DNA from: Halomarina rubra
Lineage (GTDB): Archaea; Halobacteriota; Halobacteria; Halobacteriales; Haloarculaceae
Direction of reading: 5' to 3'
DNA length: 64,000 nt
Assembly (NCBI RefSeq): GCF_023699475.1
Contig: NZ_JALXFV010000003.1
Coordinates: 674,878-738,877 of the forward strand
The notes below the pieces were generated by a model. It was not told the DNA's origin, ran no database searches, and worked only from the letters and a program-made list of their open reading frames with translations. A program made the position numbers and the translations under genes. Shown here piece by piece: positions 9,159-18,829 of the stretch (position 1 is its first letter; every line of letters begins with the position of its first letter).

Positions 9159-10343
9159 CTACGCACCGGTAGGGGCAGCGCTCGGCTCTCGAACCGGTTC
9201 GGTCCACAGCCACACTCCCCCGGCGACGACGGCCACGCTCACGCCCGTCGCCGAGAGGAACGCGACCGGCCCGACGGACTCGGCGACGTGGCCGCCGAGG
9301 ACGTTCGCGGTGCCCGAGGCGACCGAGAGCACCATCGAGACGCCCGACAGGACCGTCGCCCGGCCGGCGTCGTCGACCCGGTCGTTGACGTAGGCGTTCC
9401 GGACGGGCCGCGTGACGGTCTGGACGGCCCGTCTGAAGAACAACACCGGGAGCAACAGCAACGGGACGACGGCGAAACTGGCGTACAACACGCCGGTCGC
9501 GGGAGCGAGCAACAGGAGAACGCCGCGCGTTCCCAGGCGGTCGTGGACGGCTCCCGTCGCGCTCGCCGCGGCCGCCGAGACGAGCTTGAACGCCGCGTAG
9601 ACGACGCCGAGGCCGACGACGGGGACGCCGATAGCCCGCATCGCCGGCTGTTCGAACACGCGCGTCACCGAGAAGGCGACGTTGAACAGCGCGGCGTAGA
9701 CGACCACCCAGCGGATGGCGGGGCGGGTGAGCTGTGTCCGCAGGACGCTCGCGGCCTCACGGACGCCCAGCGGCGAACAGTCCGGCCCGTCGCAGTCGCG
9801 CGTGGCCGGCAGCGAGTACAGCAGGGGGACGCCGAAACCCGCCAGCACCCCGTTCACGTAGAACGGCAGCGTCTGGTCGACGGTGTACAGCAAGCCCGCA
9901 CAGAGCGCGCCGACCGCCGAGACGACCAGTAGCGTCGACTCGGCCCGGCCGCTGATACGCGAGTACGACTCGCCCCGTCCGCGCTCGACGAGCATCTCGT
10001 AGAGCCACGCGTCCGCGGTGCCCGTCCGGAACGTCCACCCGACGGCCCACAGCACGTAGACTGCGAGGAACCCGGCCGTCGAGTCCGCGAGCGTGAACCC
10101 GACCATCACCGCGACGACGACGGTGTTGCCGACCGCGAGCGCCGCCCGTCGGCCGAGGCGGTCACCGAGGTAGCCAGTCGGCAGTTCGGCGGCGACCATC
10201 GCGAACAGGAACGCACCCTGTACGAGACCGATGTCCGCGAGTGAGAGCCCCTTCGCCTCCATGTAGACGACCGAGACGGGGAGGTAGAACCCCGAGGAGA
10301 GCGTCGCCCGGTAGAGGTAGTAGCGCCACGTGAGGGAGACCAT
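9159..10343 (-). CDS. MFS transporter
   Basis: 394 aa with about twelve hydrophobic segments. The loop 2-3 signature GYLGDRLGRRAAL matches the G-x-x-x-D-x-x-G-R-R motif of the major facilitator superfamily. The N-terminus (YYLYRATLSSGFYLPVSVVY) and the PTGYLGDRLGRR context resemble the DHA/sugar-porter-like MFS proteins common in haloarchaea. Substrate unknown. It lies 153 bases from the GH97 gene on the same strand, so import of released sugars is conceivable but unproven. Confidence 0.85.
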   Translation of the reverse strand: MVSLTWRYYLYRATLSSGFYLPVSVVYMEAKGLSLADIGLVQGAFLFAMVAAELPTGYLGDRLGRRAALAVGNTVVVAVMVGFTLADSTAGFLAVYVLWAVGWTFRTGTADAWLYEMLVERGRGESYSRISGRAESTLLVVSAVGALCAGLLYTVDQTLPFYVNGVLAGFGVPLLYSLPATRDCDGPDCSPLGVREAASVLRTQLTRPAIRWVVVYAALFNVAFSVTRVFEQPAMRAIGVPVVGLGVVYAAFKLVSAAAASATGAVHDRLGTRGVLLLLAPATGVLYASFAVVPLLLLPVLFFRRAVQTVTRPVRNAYVNDRVDDAGRATVLSGVSMVLSVASGTANVLGGHVAESVGPVAFLSATGVSVAVVAGGVWLWTEPVREPSAAPTGA

Positions 10344-10496
10344 ACGCCAGCTTCGTCGAGTCGTAGTAAACCGATTTCCTGAAACTCAGTTCAGTAGCGG
10401 TCCTCGGCGGCCGCTCGAACCGTGGCGCTTCGCGGTCGTCACCACCGAGAGCGCCCCGACTGATTCGGAACGCCAGCGGACGCGAGCGTTCGGTCC

Positions 10497-13400
10497 CTAC
10501 TGGAGCGAGACGAACGGGAGCGTCGCGCGCTCCTCGGCGGTGTAGCCGAGTGCGTCGGCCTGCGAGACGCCCTCGGGGGTGGTCACGTCGAGGAGCAGCG
10601 GCGCGTTGTCGACCGCTCCCTCCTCGGCACCGCCGAAGCGGTGGCCGCTACCGTCGACCGTGACCGGGCGCAGGGCACCGTACTCCTCGGACCCGACGGC
10701 GGCGACGAGTTCGAGGTCCGTCAGGTCGACCCCGTCGAAGGCCGCCCGGTCGAGGTCCAGCGTGACCGTCCCGGCGTCGAAGTCGACGCTCGGTCGAATC
10801 GCGACGCCGCTCCCGTCCTCGTCGGTCAGGGGCGCGCCGCCGGCGTCGACGGCGGCCATCGCCCACCCGGTGACGTGCAGTCGGTAGTGCCACGGCCGCT
10901 CGAAGGTGACGTTCGCCCCGAGGTCGTCGAGGCTCTCGGTCGCCCCGCCCTCCGCGCTCGGGTCGCGCAGCCACAGGACGAACATGTGCGGCGAGAAGCG
11001 TCCGCCCCACACGTCGTACAGCGTCTCGACGCCGACCGTGAACCGGGCGAGGCTGGGCGTCTGGGCGACGCTGACCGACGTCAGGTCGAACGCGCCGTCG
11101 CGGTAGGCGTCGGCGGTCGGGTAGGTGTACGCACCGGGGCCGGCGTCGTCGCCGGTCGGGTCCTCGACGGTCGCGACCGTCTCCGGGGGCGTGACCGTCA
11201 CCGTGTTCGTCGCCAGTGTCTCGCCGTCGGCCGTCCGCACGGCCACCTCGTAGCTGCCCGGCGAGTCGAACGAGTACGCGAGGTCGTCGTTCGCGTCGGT
11301 CGTGTTCGGAGCGAACCGGACGTTCGAGCGCTGGACGACCTCGCCGTCGACGACCAACTCGACGGTCGTCCCGCCGACGTAGTCGCCGTCGTTGCTCCCC
11401 GTCGCCGTGATGAACGACTCACGGACGAACGTCTCGTCGGCGATAGTCACCGTGAGGTCCTGCTCGGGTCGTTCGTACGTCGGCAGGTCACCGACCTCGC
11501 CACCCTCCGGACGTCGGAGTCGGACGGCAGTCCCGCCGCTGCCGACCATCGAGGCGAGCAGCGTCGTCCGCGGCGTCACGATGGCCTCGTCGACGCGGAC
11601 CGGTTCGAGGCTGTCGTCGAAACTCGCGTCGATGCCGTCGGAGTAGATTTCGGCGACGTACTTCGGGCCGTTCGGAGCCTTGCCCTTGCGCTGTTCGGTC
11701 CCTCGCTTGGACCCCGGCGCGAGGAAGTCGAGGTCGACGTCGAGTGCGCGGCCGCTCTCGTCGGTCATCGCGCCGACGAACCACTCCTCGTCTTTCTTCC
11801 GGGCGGTGACGGTGTACTCGCCGATGGCGGCGTCGAGGACGCGGGTGTCCTCCCAGCCGCCGGCCGGGACGTCCTCGATGAACTGGAAGGCGTCGACGGT
11901 CGGGCCGCGGATGGGTGCGACTTCGGGGTCGGGCATCGACTCGCCGGCGGCGGTGAGCGCGACCGAGTCGAGGTTGAACCCGCCCGTGTCGTCCTCGGTG
12001 AGCGCGACGCCGACCGTCTCGGCGTCCGCCGCGAGCGTGATGGTCGCCGCGACCGACGACCAGACGTCCCAGTAGTCGGTCGGCGGGAGCGTGACCTGGG
12101 CGGCGGGCGACCCGTCGACGGTGACGGTCGCGGTCCGTGGCTCGCCGGCCGGGACGGCGTTGTTCTCCGCGTCGCTGGCGTAGCGGAGGTGGAGGTCGTA
12201 CTCGCCTGCGCTGGCGTCCTCGACGGTCCAGGTGACGGCCGAGCCGGTGGCGGCGCTGTTCGGGTCGAACTCGACGTAGCGTTCACCCTGCGCGTTCGCC
12301 CAGCTAGCCGCGGTGGCGAACCCGTCGACCTCGGCGAACTCCGCCTGTGCGACCTCGCCGGGAGCGACGGTCGACGGCTGGTCGGCGAGGTAGGAACTGG
12401 GGAGGTCGGCGACCATCTGGAGGCCGCTGAAGTAGGTTGGGTACATCGCGAGCTGTTTCGCCCGCGTCGTCTCGATGCCGCCCGACCCCGAGTCCATGTC
12501 GAAGATACCGGGTGTGAACTCGAAGGGGCCGCCGAGCATCCGCGTGAACGGATAGGTGACGTGCTGGGTCGGCGTGATGGTGCCGAAGGAGTCGTACTCC
12601 TGGCCGTACACCCCCTCGCGGGTCATCAGGTTGGGGTAGGTCCGGCGTCGCCCGGTCGGGTGGATGGGTTCGTGGACCTCCAGCATCTGGCGGTTGGCGG
12701 CGGCGGTCCGGGCGACGAGGTGGTGGTGGTTGACGAGCACCTGGTTGTGGTGGTTGTGGCCCTCACCCGAGAGGTCGCCGTCGTCGTTGACGTAGCCCGT
12801 CTTGATGGTCCGGATGCCGAGGTCGTCGTACAGGCCGTACGCCTCGTCGAGTTGGCTCTCGTAGTTCTGGAACCCGCCCGCCGTCTCGTTGTGCATCGTC
12901 ATCTGGGTCGGCGGGTCGAGGCTCGCGCCGAACTCCGTCACCTCCTGGAGGTCGTAGTCGGGGTACGGTTCGGTGAAGTCGAAGGCGTCGCCGCCGCCGT
13001 CGGGGTAGCTCGACCACCCCTCGTTCCACCCCTCGACGAGGACGCCGGGGATGTCGTGTTCGCTGGCGAACTCCATGTACTGCTTCGCACGACCGGTCTG
13101 TGCGCCGTGGTTGCCGGCCTCCATGCCCTGATACTCCCAGTCGGCGCGCCCGGTGATCATCAGCCACCAGACACCGACGAACTTCTGGGGTTCGATCCAG
13201 TCGGTGCCCTGCGGGAACTCCGCGGGGTCGTAGTCCTCGTTGAGGTTGACGACGAGACTCGACTCGACGAGGTCGCCGGGTCGCTCGCCGAGTTGGACGG
13301 TCCGCCACGGCGTGCGGTGGGGGGCCGACGCCGTCACCTTCGTCCCGTCGGGGAGCGGGGCCAGCGTCGACTCGAAGGTCGTGCCGCCCTCGCTGGTGGG

Positions 13401-14222
13401 CTGGACGGCCATCGCTGCGTAGTCGACGAGGTCCGCCTCGTGGACGCTCAGGTAGCAGTCCTCGCTCGCTTTCATCGTCAGCGGCGTGTGGGCCCCCCCG
13501 GAGGGACTCTCCGCACCGATTGCGCTCAGCGGCGTCTCGTTGTACGGGTACTCGTAGCTGTTGACGTCGTCCTGGATCCACCAGGCGTCGTAGTCGCCCG
13601 CGAAGGCGAACTCGGTGCGCTCGGCGGTGACGACGAAGTCGCCGAACCCGCCGTCTTCGGGGAAGACGTACCGGAAGCCGACGCCGTCGTCGAACACGCG
13701 ACACTCCAGCGTGAGGGCGCGACCGGGCGAGTCGGTCTCTTCGAGGCCCAGTCGGAGGTCCGCGGAGTGCTCGCGAATCTCGTCGTACTGGTCCCAGACG
13801 GGCGTCCAGGTCTCGTCGGTCGTCGCCCGTTCGCTCCCGGCAACGGTCAGGCCCTCGCCGACCGCTGGCTGGTCCCGGAACTCGAAGCCCAGACCGGCGT
13901 CCGCGACGACCGTCGTCCCGTCGAAGGCGACGCTGTAGGTGGGCGTGCCGTCGGCGACGTCGACGGTCAACTCGACGCGGCCGTCCGGCGAGGTGACCGT
14001 CTGGGTGGGCGCGTCGTCGCCGTCGGTCACCTGCGCGGCGGTCGCGGCGGGGACGCCGAGCGAGAAACTCGCCGCCGCGGCGAGCGAGGCGAGGCCGGCG
14101 ACGAACCGCCGGCGGGTCGTCGGTGTCGACGCCGAGTCGGTCTCCCGAGACCGGTCGGCGACACGTCGTGTGTCTTCGGGTGCGTTTCCGTTTGTCTCCG
14201 AGAGGTCAGAATCTTCGTCCAT
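10497..14222 (-). CDS. Multidomain secreted glycoside hydrolase family 97 enzyme
   Basis: 1241 aa with a Tat signal (TTRRRFVAGLASLAAAASF, about 35-53). A GH97 N-terminal beta-sandwich occupies about 75-330. The TIM-barrel region includes KFVGVWWLM and IPGVLVEGWNEGW, where the Glu is the expected catalytic acid. A CBM6/35-like carbohydrate-binding module (about 650-790; AEFAEVDGFATAASWANAQG and ending GGFNLDSVAL) lies between barrel and GH97 C-terminal sandwich (FQFIEDVPAGGWEDTRVLDA, ARKKDEEWFVGAMTD). A beta domain and a glucodextranase-type C-terminal DOMON-like module (DPTGDDAGPGAYTYPTADAY) follow. GH97 enzymes are alpha-glucosidases or alpha-galactosidases; which one cannot be told here. 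Likely a secreted polysaccharide degrader. Confidence 0.9.
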   Translation of the reverse strand: MDEDSDLSETNGNAPEDTRRVADRSRETDSASTPTTRRRFVAGLASLAAAASFSLGVPAATAAQVTDGDDAPTQTVTSPDGRVELTVDVADGTPTYSVAFDGTTVVADAGLGFEFRDQPAVGEGLTVAGSERATTDETWTPVWDQYDEIREHSADLRLGLEETDSPGRALTLECRVFDDGVGFRYVFPEDGGFGDFVVTAERTEFAFAGDYDAWWIQDDVNSYEYPYNETPLSAIGAESPSGGAHTPLTMKASEDCYLSVHEADLVDYAAMAVQPTSEGGTTFESTLAPLPDGTKVTASAPHRTPWRTVQLGERPGDLVESSLVVNLNEDYDPAEFPQGTDWIEPQKFVGVWWLMITGRADWEYQGMEAGNHGAQTGRAKQYMEFASEHDIPGVLVEGWNEGWSSYPDGGGDAFDFTEPYPDYDLQEVTEFGASLDPPTQMTMHNETAGGFQNYESQLDEAYGLYDDLGIRTIKTGYVNDDGDLSGEGHNHHNQVLVNHHHLVARTAAANRQMLEVHEPIHPTGRRRTYPNLMTREGVYGQEYDSFGTITPTQHVTYPFTRMLGGPFEFTPGIFDMDSGSGGIETTRAKQLAMYPTYFSGLQMVADLPSSYLADQPSTVAPGEVAQAEFAEVDGFATAASWANAQGERYVEFDPNSAATGSAVTWTVEDASAGEYDLHLRYASDAENNAVPAGEPRTATVTVDGSPAAQVTLPPTDYWDVWSSVAATITLAADAETVGVALTEDDTGGFNLDSVALTAAGESMPDPEVAPIRGPTVDAFQFIEDVPAGGWEDTRVLDAAIGEYTVTARKKDEEWFVGAMTDESGRALDVDLDFLAPGSKRGTEQRKGKAPNGPKYVAEIYSDGIDASFDDSLEPVRVDEAIVTPRTTLLASMVGSGGTAVRLRRPEGGEVGDLPTYERPEQDLTVTIADETFVRESFITATGSNDGDYVGGTTVELVVDGEVVQRSNVRFAPNTTDANDDLAYSFDSPGSYEVAVRTADGETLATNTVTVTPPETVATVEDPTGDDAGPGAYTYPTADAYRDGAFDLTSVSVAQTPSLARFTVGVETLYDVWGGRFSPHMFVLWLRDPSAEGGATESLDDLGANVTFERPWHYRLHVTGWAMAAVDAGGAPLTDEDGSGVAIRPSVDFDAGTVTLDLDRAAFDGVDLTDLELVAAVGSEEYGALRPVTVDGSGHRFGGAEEGAVDNAPLLLDVTTPEGVSQADALGYTAEERATLPFVSLQ

Positions 14223-14344
14223 CGTGAATGGTAATTGTTACTCGGTACCGAGTTATATAATAGCGATGGCCGTTCGAATCGCGCGACGTCGGCGCTCCGT
14301 GTCACTATCGAACGTCGCTGAAGGAGGGCACCCTTCGGCGTCGT

Positions 14345-15577
14345 TCACCGTGCCGGTTCGGGGGCCAGCCACGCGAGCGCGATGCCACAGCAAGCGAGAC
14401 CGCCGGCGACGAGGAACGCGGCGTCGAACCCGGCGCTGTCGACGACCGCTCCGCCGACGATGGGTGCGACGAACGCCCCCGCGAGGCCGACGCTCGTCTG
14501 GAACGCCACCGCCGTCGCGGCGACGCGCGGGTGGACGAGTTCCCGGACGTAGGTGAACGACAGCCCCAGCGTCGTCTGGATGGCGAAGCCGGTGACGAGC
14601 AACACCGCCACCAGCACCGGGAGCGATTGGAGGCTGGTGAACCCGAACACGAGCGGCGTCGCGACGACGAACGACCCCAACACGATGGGCCGCCGTCGGC
14701 CGTCGAACACTCGGTCGGAGAGGAGGCCGCTGCTCGTCCGCGAGAGGACGCCCACCGCGGGGAACACCGCGACCAAGAGGCCGCTCGCGGCGACCGAGAG
14801 GCCGACCTCCTCGGTGAGGTACGGTCCGCCCCAACTGTTGACGAACAGGTAGAGCGCGTAGCCGAGGAAGCCCAGACCGCCGACGAGCCAGACGTTCCGG
14901 TCGCGGAGGACGGCCCCGAACTCCGCGACCGACGGTGCCGCACCGGCGCTGTGGCCTAGGCCCCGACTCACCGGCCAGAACAGCACGAGACCGAGCAGGG
15001 CGATGCCGTTGAACGCGAGGAAGATGGCCGGCCAGCCGAACTCCAGAGCGACGAGCGGGCCGGTCGCCTGCCCGAGCGCGAACCCGATGGGGCCGCTCGC
15101 GGTGAAGATGCCGACCGCGGTCGCCCGACGCTCGGGGTCGACCGCGCGACTCACCATGTCGATGCCGGCGTTCCAGACGGCGACGTACGCGACCCCGCCG
15201 AGCACTCGCGAGGCGACGACTCCTCGGAAGTCACCGTTCTCGCCGGCGACCCACCCCCACACCCCCGCGACGAACAGCGTGAGCACCGCGACGGCCATCG
15301 CACTCCGCGAGTTGGTCCGGTCGAGCACGACCCCGACGGGAACGCTCGCGACGACGGCCGTCCCGAACATCGCGCCGACGAGCAGGCCCGCCGCCGTCGC
15401 GTCGACGCCCAGCGACTCCTGGACCAGCGGCGTCACGCTCGCGGGGGCGATCTCGTAGGCCGCCAACCCCGTCGAGAGGAGACTCGCTCCGAGGACGAGG
15501 AGCCAGGTTCGGCGGTCGTCTCGGTCGGTCGACTGTGCGGCCGGGGCTCGCTCCACCGTCTCGGTTCGCTCCGTCAT
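14345..15577 (-). CDS. MFS transporter
   Basis: 410 aa with about twelve transmembrane helices. Signatures are PVGVVLDRTNSRSAM (loop 2-3, degenerate MFS motif A), SRVLGGVAYVAVWNAGIDM and GLLSDRVFDGRRRPIV (loop 8-9). The soluble N-terminal 25 residues are charged. It is most like the nitrate/nitrite or organic-acid MFS groups but the substrate is not assignable. It is upstream of the GH97 gene on the same strand with a 122-base gap containing an AT-rich promoter-like stretch, so separate transcription is likely. Confidence 0.85.
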   Translation of the reverse strand: MTERTETVERAPAAQSTDRDDRRTWLLVLGASLLSTGLAAYEIAPASVTPLVQESLGVDATAAGLLVGAMFGTAVVASVPVGVVLDRTNSRSAMAVAVLTLFVAGVWGWVAGENGDFRGVVASRVLGGVAYVAVWNAGIDMVSRAVDPERRATAVGIFTASGPIGFALGQATGPLVALEFGWPAIFLAFNGIALLGLVLFWPVSRGLGHSAGAAPSVAEFGAVLRDRNVWLVGGLGFLGYALYLFVNSWGGPYLTEEVGLSVAASGLLVAVFPAVGVLSRTSSGLLSDRVFDGRRRPIVLGSFVVATPLVFGFTSLQSLPVLVAVLLVTGFAIQTTLGLSFTYVRELVHPRVAATAVAFQTSVGLAGAFVAPIVGGAVVDSAGFDAAFLVAGGLACCGIALAWLAPEPAR

Positions 15578-15736
15578 TCCGTAGCTGTCGTGAGGTCACA
15601 CCGGGAGCGCGATAGGTCTGACTGCCACGACAACGTTGACGGCTGGTGGCCGTCGAAGCGATGTCTCGTCTCGTGAGGGAGGCGCTGCGCCAACCGGTCA
15701 GCCCGTGACGTCACATTCGAGCCCCACCGCATCCAC

Positions 15737-15768
15737 CCCACCGCCACCGCCACCACCGCCACCGCCGT
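15737..15768 (+). repeat. CCACCG low-complexity tract
   Basis: A run of CCACCG/CCGCCA hexamer-like units in the 274-base intergenic space between divergent MFS and CPBP genes. Read on either strand it gives only poly-Pro or poly-Gly shadow ORFs, so it is treated as noncoding low complexity. Confidence 0.6.
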
Positions 15769-15851
15769 CGCCCGTACTCGGACCCTGCGGATTGCCGAGC
15801 GACAGGGTTCGAGATAGGTTGATGTTCTCGACCGTCCGTAGAGGACACTCG

Positions 15852-16676
15852 ATGAACACCACCGCCGAGCGAGGGTCACAGCTAGCCGACCGACCGAGTT
15901 CCAGGGGGCAGTTCCTCCGTCGAACCCTGGCCGTCTTCGGCCTCGGACTGGTCGGTATCGTTGGCCTGGTGGTCTCGACGCTGCTGGTCCCCGAGAGCAT
16001 CCCGGTCGTCGCCGAACTCCCGCGGTCGGTGCTCCTCGTCGCCATCGTCGTCCAGCCGGCGCTGTTGGTCCTCCTCGCCGCGGCCGTCGGCGCACGCCTC
16101 GCCCCGCGGGTCGGCTTCGACTCCCACGCCGTCGCCCGCGTCGACGGCACTCGCCTCCCGACGAGCCTCCGCGACGAGGCTCGCGTCGCACTCCCCGCCG
16201 GACTGGCCGCCGGCGTCCTCGTCGTCGTCACCGACCTCGCGCTCTCGGCCGTCGTCGGGGTGGACAGTCGGCTCGTCCCTACGGAGGCGGTCTCGCTTGG
16301 GGCCGTCCTCGCCTCCCTCCCGCTGCGCTTCCTCTACGGGGGTATCACCGAGGAGGTCCTGCTCCGATGGGGGTTCATGACGCTGCTCGTCTGGGCCGGC
16401 TGGCGACTGGCCGGCCGTCCGGCGACGCCCTCCGCGCGGACGGTCTGGGTCGCCCTCGTCGTCGCGGCCGTGGCGTTCGGCGTCGGGCACCTCCCGGCGG
16501 TCGCCGCGACCACCGCGCTGACGCCCGCGCTCGTCGCGCAGGTCGTCCTCCTCAACTCGGTCGGTGGCGTCGTCTTCGGGTGGGTGTACTGGCGCTACAG
16601 CCTCGAAGCGGCGATGCTCGCCCACGGCGCAGCCCACGTCGCGCTGGTCGCCCCCGTCGTCCTCGCGGCGCTCTGA
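15852..16676 (+). CDS. CPBP-family intramembrane metalloprotease
   Basis: 274 aa from ATG 15852; an alternative ATG at 15822 would add ten residues. About eight hydrophobic helices are present. The CPBP (type II CAAX protease/bacteriocin-immunity) motifs are EEVLLRWGF (motif 1), GVGHLPAV (motif 2 His) and AHGAAH near the C-terminus. In bacteria and eukaryotes the family processes prenylated or membrane proteins; haloarchaeal substrates are unknown. It stands alone, divergent from the MFS gene. Confidence 0.85.
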   Translation: MNTTAERGSQLADRPSSRGQFLRRTLAVFGLGLVGIVGLVVSTLLVPESIPVVAELPRSVLLVAIVVQPALLVLLAAAVGARLAPRVGFDSHAVARVDGTRLPTSLRDEARVALPAGLAAGVLVVVTDLALSAVVGVDSRLVPTEAVSLGAVLASLPLRFLYGGITEEVLLRWGFMTLLVWAGWRLAGRPATPSARTVWVALVVAAVAFGVGHLPAVAATTALTPALVAQVVLLNSVGGVVFGWVYWRYSLEAAMLAHGAAHVALVAPVVLAAL

Positions 16677-16755
16677 ACAGGGCTGACTCCGTCCCGAACG
16701 TGGTCCCTTCTGACGCGACCCGAACCGTTACCCTTCACAGTCCCCGACCCCGGCC

Positions 16756-17778
16756 GTGAACCTCTCCGCTGTCGACCTCTCTCCCGTCCCCGCCGGCGGG
16801 ACCGCCACCGACGCGTTCGCGAACACCGTCGCGGCCGCCGAACAGGCCGAACGGCTCGGTTTCTCCCGGTTCTGGGTCGCCGAACACCACGGGATGACCG
16901 ACACCATCGCCGGCACGACGCCCGAGGTGTTGCTCGGCAACCTGGCCGCCGAGACGGAGTCGATTCGACTCGGCTCGGGGGCGGTGTTGCTCAACCACTA
17001 CAGCCCGTTCAAGGTCGCCGAGCAGTTCGGCACCCTCGACGCCCTCGCACCAGGGCGTATCGACGCCGGACTCGGGCGGGCGAACAACTCACCGGCCGCC
17101 GACCGCGCGCTCCAGACGAGTCGGCGCGTGCAGAACCCCGACGAGGACCACGCAGAGAAGCTCGAAGCCGTCGTCAACCACCTCTACGACGACTTTCCCG
17201 ACGACCACCCCTACAGCGAGTTGGGTATCCCGCGCTCGGACCAGGCCCCGCCCGTCCCGTGGGCGCTCGGGTCGAGTCCGTCGAGCGCGGCCATCGCGGG
17301 GAGACTGGGCCTGCCGTACTGCTTCGCGGCGTTCATCCGCCCCCAACTCGCCACGCGCTCGTTCGAGCGGTACCGCGAGGGGTTCGAAGCGTCCGAGCTG
17401 GCCGGTGGCGTCGACGAACCGCAGGGTATCGTCGCGCTAAACGCCGTCTGTGCGGCGACCGACGAGGAGGCGGCCCGGCTTCGCGCCGTCGCCGAAGCGA
17501 CGTACAAACGGATGCAACGCGGCGTCGTCGGCACGCGGCCCTCCATCGAGGAGGCGCTCGACGAACTCGGCGGCGTCCCCGACCCGACGCCCGCGACGCT
17601 CGACGACGGCGAGTGGCCGCGTGCCATCTCGGGCAGCCCCGAGACGCTCGCCGGGTTGCTCGACCAGCTCACCGACCGCGTGGGCGTCGACGAGGTGATG
17701 ATTCAACACGTGACGGGAACCCACGAGCAGGCGCTCCGTTCGCACGAACTCGTCGCGGAGGGCGTTGGCGTCGCCTAA
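16756..17778 (+). CDS. Luciferase-like (LLM) flavin-dependent oxidoreductase
   Basis: 340 aa from GTG 16756; no SD precedes it, so a leaderless start is plausible. The TIM-barrel family motifs are GFSRFWVAEHHGM, GAVLLNHYSPFKVAEQFGTLDALAPGRIDAGLGR and PWALGSSPSSAAIAG. These match the class of FMN- or F420-dependent alkanal-monooxygenase-like proteins (MsnO8 subgroup). The substrate is unknown. It is the last gene of the very GC-rich left part; base composition drops after it. Confidence 0.88.
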   Translation: MNLSAVDLSPVPAGGTATDAFANTVAAAEQAERLGFSRFWVAEHHGMTDTIAGTTPEVLLGNLAAETESIRLGSGAVLLNHYSPFKVAEQFGTLDALAPGRIDAGLGRANNSPAADRALQTSRRVQNPDEDHAEKLEAVVNHLYDDFPDDHPYSELGIPRSDQAPPVPWALGSSPSSAAIAGRLGLPYCFAAFIRPQLATRSFERYREGFEASELAGGVDEPQGIVALNAVCAATDEEAARLRAVAEATYKRMQRGVVGTRPSIEEALDELGGVPDPTPATLDDGEWPRAISGSPETLAGLLDQLTDRVGVDEVMIQHVTGTHEQALRSHELVAEGVGVA

Positions 17779-17950
17779 TTCTCTGTCTTACCGGGGCGTT
17801 CCTCTGAAGGAGTCACTCTCGTGACCGACGGAGCGCCAGAACAGTCGATTCGTGTGTCGTCTTCGGCGATTTTTCGAACCACGGATTAGCATCAGACCAT
17901 TGATAATACGTATGGCTTCTGCCGTCGTTGTAGCCGGTGGTGACTCGACC

Positions 17951-18370
17951 ATGAGCTTAGCAACCCTCGCACGAGACGAGGTCGTGACTGCATCGCCAGA
18001 CGCGTCCGGGACGGAACTCGCACGGCAGATGCGCGACGAGACGGTCGGCTGTGTCGTCATCACGGAAGACGACCGGCCAGTCGGATTAGTGACCGACCGC
18101 GACCTCACGATCCGACTCGTCGCCGACGGGCACGACCCGGCGACGACGACCGCTCGCGACGTGATGACCGAACACCCGACGACGGTCGACGTCGGGACGG
18201 GACTGTACGAACTGACCGAAGTGATGGAGGACAACGCCGTCCGGCGGATGCCGGTCGTCGACGGTGACCGGCTCGCGGGCATCATCACCCTCGACGACGT
18301 TCAGGGCCTCCTCGTCGACGAACTCGACAACCTCTCGGACGTTATCGAAGAGGAATCCCCCGACTACTGA
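17951..18370 (+). CDS. CBS-domain pair protein
   Basis: 139 aa. ATG 17951 was chosen over 17912 because the SD-like GGTGGTGA lies seven bases before it and the TATA-like TTGATAATA (about 17901) would put the transcript start near 17930, after the other ATG. Two CBS motifs are present: MRDETVGCVVITEDDRPVGLVTDRDL, then ARDVMTEHPTTVDV and NAVRRMPVVDGDRLAGIITL. Such paired CBS modules bind adenosine nucleotides and sense energy state. The stop overlaps the next gene's ATG (TGATG), indicating translational coupling. Confidence 0.88.
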   Translation: MSLATLARDEVVTASPDASGTELARQMRDETVGCVVITEDDRPVGLVTDRDLTIRLVADGHDPATTTARDVMTEHPTTVDVGTGLYELTEVMEDNAVRRMPVVDGDRLAGIITLDDVQGLLVDELDNLSDVIEEESPDY

Positions 18371-18762
18371 TGAAGTTCAGTCAGTTCGTCGGGCAGGCAC
18401 AGCACCGCCTCGAACTCGCCGACGAGGGGCCTGCGCTTCGGGCGATACGAGCGACGCTGACGACCCTCGGTGAGCGCATCCAGGCCGGTGAGGCGAAGGA
18501 CCTCGCGTCGTCGCTCCCGATGGAGATCGACCGCTTCCTCACGGAGGCGGAGTCGGGCCAACGCTTCGACTACGCCGAGTTCGTCGCCCGGGTGGCCGAG
18601 CGCGAGCACACCGACCGCTCGAAGGCAGCCTACCACTCCAAACGTATACTCGAACTCGTCGCCGAAGCGGTCGCGCCCGGCGAGATGAAGCAGGTCAGGG
18701 CACAGCTTCCCGACGACTACGAACCGCTGTTCGAATTAGTCGACGCGGGTGTGGAGCCATAA
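18370..18762 (+). CDS. DUF2267-family protein
   Basis: 130 aa. The opening KFSQFVGQAQHRLELADEGPALRAIRATLTTLGERI is characteristic of DUF2267, and the C-terminal half repeats the helical pattern (YAEFVARVAEREH, then LELVAEAVAPGEMKQVRAQLPDDYEPLF). The family is all-helical and of unknown function, often beside CBS or stress genes. Here it overlaps the CBS gene by one base, so the two are almost certainly co-expressed and may act together. Confidence 0.85.
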   Translation: MKFSQFVGQAQHRLELADEGPALRAIRATLTTLGERIQAGEAKDLASSLPMEIDRFLTEAESGQRFDYAEFVARVAEREHTDRSKAAYHSKRILELVAEAVAPGEMKQVRAQLPDDYEPLFELVDAGVEP

Positions 18763-18829
18763 CGGCCCCGACGGCGAGTAGGGACGAGACCGGCGACAGC
18801 GGGTCCGGACACACTCGCTGTTCAGCCGG

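Noticed and set aside
10641-14234. 1197-aa plus-strand open frame
   Set aside because: Antisense shadow of the GH97 gene; Arg/Val/Asp-rich with no domain pattern.
15698-16231. Poly-Gly minus-strand frame across the CCACCG tract
   Set aside because: Low-complexity shadow, opposite a clear CPBP protease.
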